From Yamagishiella unicocca (Eukaryota; Chlorophyta; Chlorophyceae; Chlamydomonadales; Volvocaceae): DNA of 64,000 nucleotides. The stretch spans positions 1 through 64,000 of the forward strand of contig BDSL01000159.1 of the NCBI GenBank assembly GCA_003116995.1, written 5' to 3'. Below are positions 53,078 to 63,720 of the stretch, one piece after another. The notes under the pieces were generated by a model. It had not been told where the DNA came from and did not search any database. It saw only the letters and a program-made list of their open reading frames with translations. Numbering within the stretch: position 1 is the stretch's first letter; each line of letters begins with the position of its first letter. The position numbers and the translations under genes were made by a program.

Positions 53078-53571
53078 TTTTAAATTCCGCAAGAGGACAA
53101 AATGTATCTAATGTGATTGGTAAACTGATGAATTGGAAGATTTCATATTGTTTGTGCCTAGGCCGCCAAAAGGTCTATGAGCTGCCGTACTTGTGCTGTC
53201 CTGACCCCTATTGCCCTTCTAGTGGATAACGAACGTGGTTTCTGACCAGTTATCTTTGCTTTGGCAATGCGCCATCTTGACTTGCAAAGAGGCGCGGTAG
53301 GACCCATGGGCCGGTCTTCTTATCCCGTAGAACAGGTAAAATGCCACTACATCTTTGCTTACACCGCGCCGAACAGTCAAACAGGAGCTTGAAAGCAAGG
53401 AATTCTGGGGCCAGCCGTTGGATTGAGCATGCCCAACAGCATGCCGCACGCCCTCTACCATATACTTGGTTGAATGGTCTTGAATCTGACTGCTACGCGT
53501 GCCTCCGAGCACAGGGTCTCTGAAATGACATGTTAACGACCGGCGTGCGTCTCCTGCTCATGCCCAATTTG

Positions 53572-54328
53572 CTACTGCTTCTTCGCCTCCCTCTCGTCCA
53601 GTGAGGCCATATGTGGCTCCAACTGCTGCAGGAGCTCCTGCAGCCGGGGCGGGTCCTCCAGGGAAAGGTGGCCGATCTGGCAGCAAAAGAGGAAGGGGAT
53701 GGGGGCGGCAGCTTGGCATCGCCACTCGCGCGACCAGGGGGCTCGGGGCGCTCTCGGAGCGTTGCGTTACAGCGTGGAGACATATGCAGTCTACGAGGCA
53801 GGCAGGGTTACATGAATTGGGTATGAAGGACAACAAGTTAGCCTGAAGAAACACAGCATCACCAGCAAGGTGGCAAACACGCCACGATGGGCCCTAGCAA
53901 CGGTTACATTGGATCAGCGCGTCGTACAGAAGACGCCCCTCCTTGATCCCAGCTGCATGCTAACCTCCTCGGCCCTTCCCCAACGCACGGGACGGGATCC
54001 CATCCAGTAAGTAGCCCACGCAGACCACATGCACCTGCCCCATTTGCCGAAGGGTCCCACCCACCAGTGCCTCGAACGCTGTAGCCTTCCGGTAGACGCC
54101 CTGCTGGCCCCCCGCCGCAGAGTACCTAGGGCGGAAGGTGAGGCCCGCAGTGTCTCGCTGCGCCCAGCCCACCAGACGGCTCTCATCGGCGCTCAGCTGC
54201 CATCCGGAGGCCAGCAGTGAGTCCAGGTAGGAGGACTGCGCGGCGGCGATACATGGCGGCAAAACGTCGTATAATGCACGTAAGCGACTTTCCATGGAAA
54301 TCGGAGCCGGGAAGAACCGCGCTTGCGG
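53572..54328 (-). CDS. Mini-III-like RNase III domain protein, C-terminal part
   Basis: Two joined exons, 54328-54035 and 53676-53572, both phase 0, ending in a stop. The product resembles the second half of the Mini-III type RNase III fold (catalytic domain without a dsRNA-binding domain; involved in chloroplast rRNA and intron processing in plants). Seen: RFFPAPISMESRLR, YLDSLLASGW, then VYRKATAFEALVGG with the conserved Glu of the last helix, then EDPPRLQELLQQLEPH. The first half, which carries the LGDAV-type motif and the other acidic residues, is missing. The exon begins after an acceptor (CTGCAG), so upstream exons are expected, but I found none with that motif before 55.5 kb. Either a far or divergent 5' exon exists, or this is a remnant. 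Confidence 0.6.
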
Positions 54329-55782
54329 CTGCAGCGCTGCCCTACCTGGCGGGCTGCGCTGACGTGCCGCTCCGCTGCGTTTCTATACGATGCAAAGTTC
54401 TTGGGGGGGCTTAGGTACTTGCACCGGACGTGGAGCTGTCACGAGGGAAATGTTGGCGAGAAGGGAGGGGGGAGAGGTGAGGCGGGAGAGGTAGGAGGGA
54501 GGCGGTCTGGGGACGGCAGTGTGGCTCCTTTATGAACCTGTCCGTCGGCATCTATGGTGGCTCACCGACCAAATGGCGTCGCCCAAATACGCCAATTGCT
54601 GCGGCGTGTGTGCCGGGCCCTCACGGCGTAACATTTACTGCCGTCCGTGTTCTCTTAATTATTTAATTCGTTGTGATAACAACATTGCACCTGGACAACT
54701 TCATGCACTGCGAGTTTGCTGGCTGGATCAATTGGAAATTTTGGAATTTACGGCACTCCCGTCTTTCCGTTGACTTTGGTTAACATACTTAGCATGCAAA
54801 TATATTATCTTTTCCATTGACGAATTAGGTTTAGTATTATACAAAGGATGCCGCCACGTGCCGTATGTAAGTCTTTAACCGGCTGAACTTCAAAGGGGAC
54901 GCGAAAGTGCGCTGGCATTTACCAGATAGCTGTAAGACATTGGAACACAATCACCGCCCAAGTCCTCTCCGTTGTGTACGCCGGTCCGACCTCAAAAGCC
55001 TGCCGGTGGCTGGCAAACGTTCACACAATGAGTGAGCACTGTCCTCTGATATACATGACTACATGCCTTTTGCGAGATTCCTGGGCGGGAGTGGCACGCC
55101 GACCTCCCGCCTTCACTCCCGCCGTCCGCAGGCGGCCTTATCAACCCATTCGCGGAACCAGAGGCAGGCCAAGACCGGGGGTTTTCGTTTTACAGGCGAG
55201 TGCATCGCGATAGCTAGCTTGCTAGAACCCGGTCAGACTCTTGGCCCGCTGTAACCCTGCCCTTACGACTGACCCCTCCCCGCCCCGCCGCCTGGCCCCC
55301 CCCCTCGCTGTCCCCCACAGCGACCCACTAGCTGCGTACGCTTCCGCGCCTCACAGCGCTCCGGGGCCGCGGCCACCAGGTGCGGTGCCTAGGTGGTCGG
55401 AGGATCACTGCTTGCTTTCGAGTCATGAGCATGAGCTTTCAAAGCGCGTACGCGCTGTTTGTGTCTGTATGCATATAGCCTAGGGACTGGGCAGCTGGTT
55501 AGGCGGCGCGTCGGAGGCGGTCTGGACGGATTTCCGACCTCCTTCCTTCGATCGGCAAGGGGTGTACAGTACCGGTGTGGGGGCAGGGGTAGACGGTGCC
55601 GCCGCTGTAGGCAGTCCTAGTTGGAATCCGTCAGGTGAGGTCGTCCGTAGCCCACCCAACTCATCATACGCATTCACGGTGGCATCCGCACTGCTGATGG
55701 GACGTTCTTTGCGTTCCTCGCGGCACACCTCCACCTTGTCAGCTCCCTCCCTCCCTCCTCGCCGGCTCCCTGGGGCCACAGG
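54329..55782. other. Intergenic stretch, partly AT-richer
   Basis: Could hold the missing 5' exons of the Mini-III-like gene (-) and of the RGG protein (+). The section at 54640-54860 is notably AT-richer than the window average. No RNase III active-site motif seen. Confidence 0.5.
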
Positions 55783-56707
55783 TGCACCCTCGGGGCCGCC
55801 CTCCGGGTCGGGCCGGGGGCACCAACCGCCCATGGGCGGACGGGGCCGAGGCAGGGGCGGGCCGCCGCCGCAGGCAACGTATGGGAGAGGCGGCCGCGGC
55901 GGCGGCGGCCACTGGCCCGGCCAGCCGGCGCCGTACCCCGCCGGCGGCTTCGGCAACCCCCATGACTACGGGAACGCTGGCTGGGCGCAGCAGCACCAGC
56001 AGCACCAGGCGCAAGGGTTCGGGGGCCCTCAGCATAGAGCGGGCGGCCCGGGGGGCTGGCCCGGGCAGCCTGGCGGTCCAGGCGGACCCCCGGCTCAGTA
56101 CGGCAGCTACGGCGGCGGTACGCGGCCCAACAAATGGATTCGTACGGACGCTGCCGTCGTGGCCGGCGATGTTGCTTGTGGCGCTGGTGCGGCGATCACG
56201 GGTGCAGTGGCTGTAGCGACAGCCGTGTTTAGCGGTGAGGGCTTGCACCAGGGCGGTGGCGGCCGGGGCCATATGGGCCGAGGCGAAGGCGCCGGCGGGC
56301 GGGGCCATATGGGCCGTGGTGAAGGCGGTGGCGGGCGGGCAGGCGGCCGGGGCCGCGGGGGGCGAGGAGGGCGGGGCGGCGGCCACGGCCACGGCGGGGA
56401 CGACGGCGAAATCGACCCGGCGGCGATGCAGTCGTACTACAAGCCGTCGTTCAGCGGCGACCCGTGGGCCCCTCTGACGCCGCGACAGCTGCAGTCGAGC
56501 CTACCTGGGCCGGGCGGTGGTCGTGGGCAGGCCGCCGGGCAGCACGCCGTGGACATGAGCAAGCTGCGGGGAGCTAGCCTGGCGGATATCATGGCGCAGG
56601 AGGGGGAGGAGGACGGCGGTGACGGCGGCGGCGGTGAGGGGCAGCAGGGCGAAGGGACGGATGGTCGGATGAGCGCGGAGGGTGCTCGCGATCGGCCGTG
56701 GCACTGA
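55783..56707 (+). CDS. RGG/Gly-rich protein with a conserved-looking C-terminal segment
   Basis: Open frame starting after a strong acceptor (GGGGCCACAG) at 55782 and ending at a stop at 56707; the 5' exon is not identified. The product is rich in Gly, Arg, Gln and Pro: GGRGRGRGG, GRGGRGGGG, QQHQQHQ, GRGHMGRGEG repeats, GGRGRGGRGGRGG. Arg-Gly boxes of this sort are usually RNA-binding and arginine-methylated. After the Gly-rich part comes EIDPAAMQSYYKPSFSGDPW, then DMSKLRGASLADIMAQEGEE, which look like ordered or motif-bearing segments, and an acidic end. Bases 56120-56221 break the Gly-rich pattern and have GTACGC and GCGACAG ends, so they may be a retained or unrecognised intron. I do not know the family; a role in RNA metabolism is inference from composition. 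Confidence 0.7.
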
Positions 56708-58068
56708 GGGCGGCAGTGATGGAGGGGTTTGCTCCAGGGGGGGCCTGGGGGTATGTGAGGAAGGGGGGGGGGAGCGGGGTGATGAGGGTCCGGAGAGGAA
56801 GGTGGCCGCCAGTAAAGCGCCGCGAGCGGGTGCCGGTTGTGGGGGCGGCGAGAGGACTGGGCTGGGTCTTGCCGCGGCCATCACGGTGCGCGAGGCGAGT
56901 GCACCGGATTGGTTGACGGTTATATCGTTATCATCTCGAAAGTCAAGAGCAGGAACGGATTTTGCGACGCTAGTGGTAGCGGGCAAGCTGTGTGGCCCAA
57001 CCCATCCCAAGGGGGGGCCGGAGTGTGGGCGGCTCCGACCGGTGGCCTGAGACGTGCCAGAAGACGTTGCACCTGTTGTGCTATTTAGGTGCATCAAGCA
57101 GGTTGCATTACGTCCACAGTTCGTCGCCTGAAGGAAACAAAAGCAGGCGAAAATAGTGCGCTTTGCAAGGCTTCCCGTACAGGAACTAGCGTGTAGTAAT
57201 TAACATTAGGGAGCTAGCCGATCGCAGCGAACCGCGTAATTAACATTAGGGAGCCAGCCGATTGCAGCAAACCACTTAGGAGTGACAGATGTATACGTGC
57301 TAACGCGCAGAGATGGCACTGTGTCCCGGTAAGGAATCCTTCTGACAGGGGGGTATACTGTCAGCGGGGCATCCTTCCCACTCATAATAGGACAACGCCG
57401 CTGTTTCCGGCCGCGGTCTTACAGCCACTGCTCGCCCGCCCTGCTGGCAGAGGGCTCTGCACGCAGCGTGTACCAATAAACCACTGCGCACTCCTTGATA
57501 ATGGCAAACGCACACTGATGTAGAGGCAGCCAGCTGCCCCTGGATTTCAGCACTGCGATGCGGGACAAGGCTGGCAGCTTGACAGTCCAGGTCCATCACT
57601 TGAGGGCGATTCTGCTAGACAAGGCAAGGCGTTGAAGGATTTTGCAAGGTTTCGGAGGCCGGGCACAACTGGTCTGAACGGGGGGTCGGCCTGAGGGGAT
57701 CTGAGGGGTTCTGACGCAGCCGGATGACAACGGCGTAAATCCGCGGATTTTTTGTGGTACAGCAGAAGCTTATCGACTTCCTTATGGTTTCAAAATTTAT
57801 GGCCGGTGAGGTATGGTGTGATGTAAAGTTGCGGCGCACGGGCCGCGGTGTCGGTCTAGCTCCACAGACGCGTTCAGCAATTACCATCAAATTTAGCTGA
57901 AATCAATATACACCATTTTTGGAAATGTTTGCCTTCATTTGCCCATGCGTTATTTGGCGCAAGCACAACGATGTTTTTTGTTTGATTGATTTTACATGTC
58001 GTACTGGCTCGCGCCAGTAGCATGCGTCCCCCCATAACGGACGTCCGTCAAAGGGCGCACTTCTAAAA
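56708..58068. other. Intergenic stretch
   Basis: No supported gene. It includes the 40-bp tandem duplication listed next. From about 57.7 kb it is AT-richer. Confidence 0.6.
57196..57275. repeat. 40-bp tandem duplication
   Basis: Two adjacent 40-base units starting GTAATTAACATTAGGGAG and ending AACCGC or AACCAC, differing at about five positions. Confidence 0.9.
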
Positions 58069-58377
58069 CTAATAGTAGCAAATCTGGATTATTCCCTTGA
58101 TGACTCTGTTCGCGCTCTCTGTATCTGAGCCAAAAGGTTGCCTAGTTTCACCTGATCCCACGTAGTCATCACTACTTGCATATCCTGTCCGTCTGAGGGG
58201 CTCATACACAGGACACTCCATAAGGACATGAAACTCGTCTTCTACCACATCCCCGCTGCACACTCGGCACGTCCTCTCAACGCGTGGTTTACGCGGCCGA
58301 CGTGCAAAACGACTTACGTCGAGATCCCAACAGCCGAGACGAAAACGCATCAGCGCCGTGTGATGCTTCCGAGGCAC
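58069..58377 (-). mobile_element. LINE-type reverse transcriptase C-terminal fragment (zinc-binding tail)
   Basis: A 102-residue frame with the pattern that ends many non-LTR retrotransposon ORF2 proteins: RFRLGCWDLDV, then CRVCSGDVVEDEFHVLMECP with C-x2-C and H-x4-C ligands, then YEPLRR. The polymerase domain is absent upstream on this strand, so it is a 5'-truncated relic. It lies 208 bases upstream of the next gene, in the opposite orientation. Confidence 0.75.
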
Positions 58378-58584
58378 AACGAACGGCCGCGAGCCGTACT
58401 ACAGTAGCCCGATTAACGGTACGATTCGGCAAATGCTATAAACCCGCGATGTCGTCAGGTAGTTTGTACACCTTGCATATTTACATATATATGCGGTGTC
58501 ACCTCATCATACATTCCTGTCGATACGCGCGGCACGTTTGCGACGGCATTTCGTGGCGCTTCGACTTCCCCTCAAACAGCCATC

Positions 58585-60628
58585 ATGCGGATTTCTATCT
58601 GGCGTAGGCACTTTAAAATTGTAGTGTTAGTATTATATCTTACTACAGTGAGTGTCGTTCCAGATTCGACGATTCCGCGACGCTCTCCCTCGGTAGCAAC
58701 GGTCTCCGTCTACTTGTCTTCTACCTCGGAAGTCCTTAACGCGGTTTGGGATCCGCTAGGTCCTTCTAACCTAGAGCTGCAGCTCAAGCAGCTCAACATG
58801 GACGTATCTCGCGTCACTGGGGAGTCCGGGCGCTCTCCGATAAACTCCGCGTCAGTGGCCTTTATAATCCCCGCTGCCAGCGGCGATAGCTTATACGCTG
58901 AGGTGGAAGACGTGGAGACCTTGGCCGCATATGTGCGGTCCGGCGGCCTGGTTATCCTGCACGACTCGTTGAAGCACAGTCAGTCGACACCGGACCTCGT
59001 CGCACAAATCCTGGGCTACTCGGGCGACTGGCAGCATTGCCAGGCCCTCACCGATACGGCGCGCTCCTCGCTTGGCGGTGCCCATCTCAGCAGCTACGCC
59101 AGCGACTTCCTCTCAGGGCCATGGCCGCAGCGGCTGGAAGATGTTCGCCACGTCCAGGTCCGTGTCCGACAGCCTGCTTCCTGCTGGGACACGGGCAGTT
59201 ACCGAGGCTGGCCAACTATACTCCGCTCGTTGATGCTGCGTTTTGCAGCTGGGATCGCTCATCCTCGCACTTGTTGTGCGCCCACCCCATCGCCCACACG
59301 CCAACATGTTGTGGCTCCGTGGGCGCAGGCGCACTCCTGGTGCAAGCACTCGGACTCCGCCGCAGTCTCCTATCCGCTGTACACCCTAGGAGGCGACCCC
59401 ATGAAGGCGGTGGCGCAGGTGCGGCAGGGGGCATGGAAGGAGGGCGCGGCATTAGAGAGGGGGAGCGGGATGCGTAGCAGCGAGTAATAGTAGTAGTAAC
59501 TGTTACAGCAGTCAGGAGCAGTCGTAGTAACTATTACAGTCTATTACATTGTTTCGATGCATGTCGGTATTTGTTTCCTCCGTCTTGTTCAGTGTCAGGC
59601 GATGCGCCCGATGGTTCTACCTCTTGGTCTGGAACCCACTGTAACCGTTACAACAAAAGTAGTAGTGGTAGGCGAGTACTGTGCAGTTCGTGCTCCAAGA
59701 AACCGAAGCGGAATTATATAAGTGGCATTTTATAAGCAAGTGCGGGCCCTTCGCGGCGTCGTTAACCGTCTCTGATCAAAGTGTCCCAACATGTCCTGGT
59801 CCGCAGGCCTTCGGCAAGGTGGGCTCGCCTGGCGCGGTTGTGTGGCTTGGCTACAGCTGGAAGGACGGCCCGAATCGCAGCTGGGGCTCCCTGCTGGGCC
59901 AGCTCATCCAGGGATTCGCAAAGGGTGCGTCGAGCCGCCGCGGTCACATAAGATTACTGGCCACATAGCCGACCGCAATTTACTTTGTTTGCACCCCAAA
60001 ACCGCGCCGAGACTCCATTGCTCTTTCACGAACTAAAAACGTGCTGTCGCACAACATGGCTTGAGTAGCTGCTAGTGGGCTTCAGTCCATGAAGGCATAC
60101 AGTGTGGCACCTGACGCAATGTGCTTCACTAAAACACGTACTGTGGCCTTTCCGTACATTGTGCGCAGGCATGTACCAGGCCCCCACCGACGCATCCATC
60201 ATGGACCGCTACCCCCTCCGGCTGGATGCTCTTGTGGACTCAGTTGCCGCCCTGGCCGACGACACCTCGGAAGCCGTCAGGCGCATCCTCTCCGTCCTTG
60301 CAGCCCCTGCCTACGGACCTGGCTACTCGGGTGGGCCTGGCTACTCCGGCGGACCATTCTACCCCCTCCCCACGTACCCCCTGCCTAGAGAGCTCCCCAG
60401 ACACTCGAAGGTAAGAGACCGGTGCGGTCACAACCCAGGCACCTCCCGCCGGGTGAGTTCTGACTCTCCGGTGGCCCCCGACGTTTTCAGGTTTGGGACG
60501 CTGGACACAAACAGCCTGGTTTGCAGCAGCACCACTACCCGGACTCCGCATCCGAACCTTCCCGCCGCAGGCCCCCGCATTATCGGACCCGTCCCCCGCA
60601 CCGTCGCCAACTTGCTGAGCAGCATTAG
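58585..60628 (+). CDS. Secreted or lumenal protein of unknown family
   Basis: Exons 58585-59418, 59807-59924, 60169-60410, 60491-60628 keep phase and give 443 aa. The N-terminus (WRRHFKIVVLVLYLTTVSVV) is a signal peptide or anchor. The mature part has VSVYLSSTSEVLNAVWDPLG, VAFIIPAASGDS, then ETLAAYVRSGGLVILHDSL, and later GAVVWLGYSW. Alternating hydrophobic strands, a Gly-Gly turn and a final GYSW strand suggest an alpha/beta fold of the class I glutamine-amidotransferase/ThuA kind, but I see no catalytic Cys-His pair and do not assign an activity. C-terminal repeats GPGYSGGPGYSGGP precede a His/Arg/Pro-rich end. The central part of exon 1 (after LEDVRHVQ) reads less convincingly, although the frame stays open. 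A near-identical start recurs at 63721, so the family is locally duplicated. Confidence 0.75.
59555..59660 (+). mobile_element. Dispersed retroelement-like fragment, copy C (tail only)
   Basis: About 105 bases in the 389-bp intron after 59418: CATGTCGGTATTTGTTTCCT, CAGTGTCAGGCGATGCGCCC, ending GGAACCCACTGTAACCGTTA and CAACAA. Nearly identical to the reverse complement of copy B2. Short at its 5' side, as expected for a truncated retrocopy. Confidence 0.75.
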
Positions 60629-61099
60629 CTAGTGACTGACTTGGGCCCCAGGTATTTGCTACATGGGTCTCCATGAGTAACATGCGTGTACACCAGAAGT
60701 GCCGATGTCGGTGCCTTCTGGCCATTTATTATATGGGATTGTGGCTGACAAGCTCCGTTCCAGCTGGATGTGTTAAAAAAAAACGTCGTGTGCTCCATGC
60801 CAAATTGCTGATCTTAGGGTAGCGACGCAGTCTTCTACCGGATATCCCTTTATGGTTTCCGCCGCATGCTTGCACAATGTTTATCATTCCTGGCGCGCAA
60901 ATGTTCTCTCTTCTCGATTTAAACACGCCTTAGTAACGCTTACTGTTCGTACCGGTACCTTGTATGGGATGGTGAGGTATTACGAAACCGTTAGATGAAT
61001 CGGAACTACGTTACTTTCGATATTGAAATAAGGACAGGTACTCCCCATTGGTTCAGGCATAAAAGTCAGGGTTGTGAGAGAGGGTGAGAGTTAGGTAGT

Positions 61100-61260
61100 G
61101 TGGTTGTTGTAATCGTTACAGTGGGCTCCAGACCTGAAAAGGTAGAGCCATCGGGCGCATCGCCTGACACTGAAAAAGACAAGGAAAGCTGAGAAAACCG
61201 ACGGTTCCGAAAGACAAACCACCCAGAGCCTCACAACCGAGAGCCCAGAGGAAACAGCAA
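61100..61260 (-). mobile_element. Dispersed retroelement-like fragment, copy D
   Basis: The reverse complement carries GGTGGTTTGTCTTTCGG, CAGTGTCAGGCGATGCGCCC, GATGGCTCTACC, and ends CCCACTGTAACGATTACAAC. Similarity to copy A upstream of the tail suggests it extends further toward 61.8 kb, but its limit is unclear. Confidence 0.7.
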
Positions 61261-62657
61261 GCACCAATACACAGGGGGAGGTTGCGCTGATGGCTCCCCT
61301 GCACATGGCCACATGCATCCCAAGCAGACCCCCGAATGGAGAGACAGCAGCACGCCTCGGCAACACAATCGGATAACTCCCCCCCCAAGATCCCGAAAAC
61401 GTCCCACACCCGAAACGGGCCGATGCCCATAGCGAGACGGGAAGAAACAATGGTACTTAATACCATCAACCAGTTGAGGTCAACACCAACAGCAGTCTCT
61501 AGAAAAAGGCAGACCGGCAACACGCCCGAATGGCTGAGCCGTGGCGCAACCTTCGCCTGCAATACGGAAACCACTTCAGTATGCAACGCCAGGTAGCTTT
61601 GCAGGACTTGCGTAGGCTGCGTACTGGCACCGGCTGCGGCATGCGCGAGAGACACCAGAGCCGACGAAGCTGTGTCGGCGAAAGCTACCAGAGTCCAGAG
61701 AAATGCTGAAAGAAGACCACAAAGTAGGATACAGCCCGCAGGACTGATCAGGTAGAGCGACGACCGAAGCCGCCGCTGAGAGGCCATCATTGGCGAAGTT
61801 GATACTTCGCAACGAAGGGCGTGGGTGACCACCAGGCTAGCTGGACAGCCACAGGATACTCAGCGCAGGCACTCTGCAAAGCCACCGTGACGAGCCAGTA
61901 TGGCCGCGGCGAGCGAAGGTGTGAACCAGATTGCTGCGAGCTGGATGGGATCCGACCGGTGCCGAAAGTTCCCGGGCGATGCGGGAGCTCCTCCTCCACG
62001 TACCAGACGACACCGCCATTCCATCCTCCTGAACTCCCATCTAGACGACCGGCAACAGCAAGCAGCTCCCATCTGGCCCCATGCACCGACGCTCGCGCGC
62101 CCCCTAAGGGGTCACGTGGTGCGAGTTTCCGCAGTATGAGTATGAGTATACTGATGAGTATGTGGGGGGTGTAAGTGTGGTGTGGGTTTCTGGTGCAGGT
62201 CTAAGTATTTGTGTTGTTGGTCTACGTATTTCTAGCTTGGATTCGACAGCGGACAATGTCGTTGTACCATCGTGCGGATGGTTTAGAGCGTAACACTTTT
62301 TTGCGCGCTGCTTTTTTCTCAGGGTTCTCCGTGTTGGATCTTGGTGATTTGCCTTACCTCTGCCGAGCTTTTTTCTTTTCTTCCTTTGCCCCCTTAGCGC
62401 CTGCCTGCGCCTCCCTTCGTAGTCGTCGATTCGCCCATACCTCTCCTACTTGATGGCTCTCCTTCTTGAAGACTCCCCCTGTTAATGGCTCTCATCTTGC
62501 CCACTGTAAGAATTTGATGCTACTTAACGGTGTGTCTGCACGAGGTGAGAAGTATGTGTGCGAGGGCACGTGCAACGGGTACAGACTTGGGCTTGGGCAA
62601 TGCATTTCAATCTGATCCGGCATGCCATACTAAGGATTCCTCTCAGGCGCAGATGCG

Positions 62658-62671
62658 TTTTAGGGTTTTAG
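62658..62671 (+). other. Telomere-like motif TTTTAGGGTTTTAG, second copy
   Basis: Identical in 14 bases, plus the preceding CG, to 44488-44501. Intergenic here. Confidence 0.7.
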
Positions 62672-63720
62672 CGAATTTCCTCGCAGGCGCTGTAGCATAT
62701 TTCTGGTCGGTATCCTGTCCTTATTTAAGAGTAAGAGTTTGCCCGCGAAGTGACCAATGCGTGTTCCACAACGGCCAGCCCTGGAATGCGGAATAAAGGT
62801 GCTTCTAGCAGCTCGTGACGACTCGCTTCTGTCGCGGCTGGTGACTAGGAAACGTTGCCAGGTGAAAAGGAAAGGGGATTTCCAATATGGCCACTGATCC
62901 TTTGGTGTTCTCCGGGTGCAGGCCGGTGTAGGGGCCTCCACGGGTCTCACATGCCGCGCCTGGTCGTGGTTTTCACGCATCTGGCCGCAACCGATGTGAT
63001 TCAAAACGTATATAGTGCGTAGCCGCTGCCGTCGCGCATTCCCGGCCCCAATGTTTATGGACATGCTTGCAAGGAGGAGGAGGGATACGGTAGTGAATCG
63101 CGCCTTGGCAGTACCTTCCTGTCTAAATTTTGATTTGACTGATTGTAGCTGAGTGTGGCAACGTTTTGGTGTAGGGCGGCATGGCTGGGTTGCTTATATG
63201 TTTTGAGTGCATTCGTCGAGCTAGGCACAAAACCACTGCGCGCACTGCGTCCGAGGAATGCGTAATAAGCACCAAAAGGCAAGTAGCTGCTGTTAGTACC
63301 TCGCATTGATTGGTAGTGGCCGCTTGCCAGCGTCCAGCTGTTGTTGGCGAGCTGCTTGAGCCAGGCTGAGCCAGGCGCTTCAATTCAAATGCTGCAACGA
63401 GACTACCTGCTTATTGATCGTTAGCCGGTATGTGGACCGTTCACTTGACTAGATGGAGGGAGCTCTTGTCTGTCAATGCGGCACGGCGCTAGCAAGTGTG
63501 ATCGGTTAACTGTTTTGGTTGATTAGTGTAGTCGTACATTCCCTCCGCTCATATTCATTCACTGCGCGTCTATCCAATCACACCTCTTTAAACTTTACAC
63601 TTGCATACCTACACTATTGCTTAGACTGTACGCAGCAATATCTCACTACACAAGCCTTGCGGCGCCATAGCGACGTCGCCCCAAACAGTCAAGATGTCTA
63701 GGCCAAGCTTCCACAACATT

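Larger units (their letters stand above)
60629..63720. other. Intergenic stretch between the two paralogues
   Basis: No supported gene. It contains element copy D at its left and a telomere-like motif at 62658. A 238-residue frame on the minus strand (61832-61116) has hydrophobic stretches but ends inside the element tail, so it is not counted as a gene. Confidence 0.55.

Noticed and set aside
53078..53092. Upstream start for adenosine kinase at 53092
   Set aside because: It is a TTG codon; the ATG at 53077 gives the normal family length and N-terminus.
61116..61832. Hydrophobic 238-codon minus-strand frame as a membrane protein gene
   Set aside because: Its C-terminal third is translated from the conserved non-coding tail shared with four other dispersed element copies, so the frame is probably accidental.
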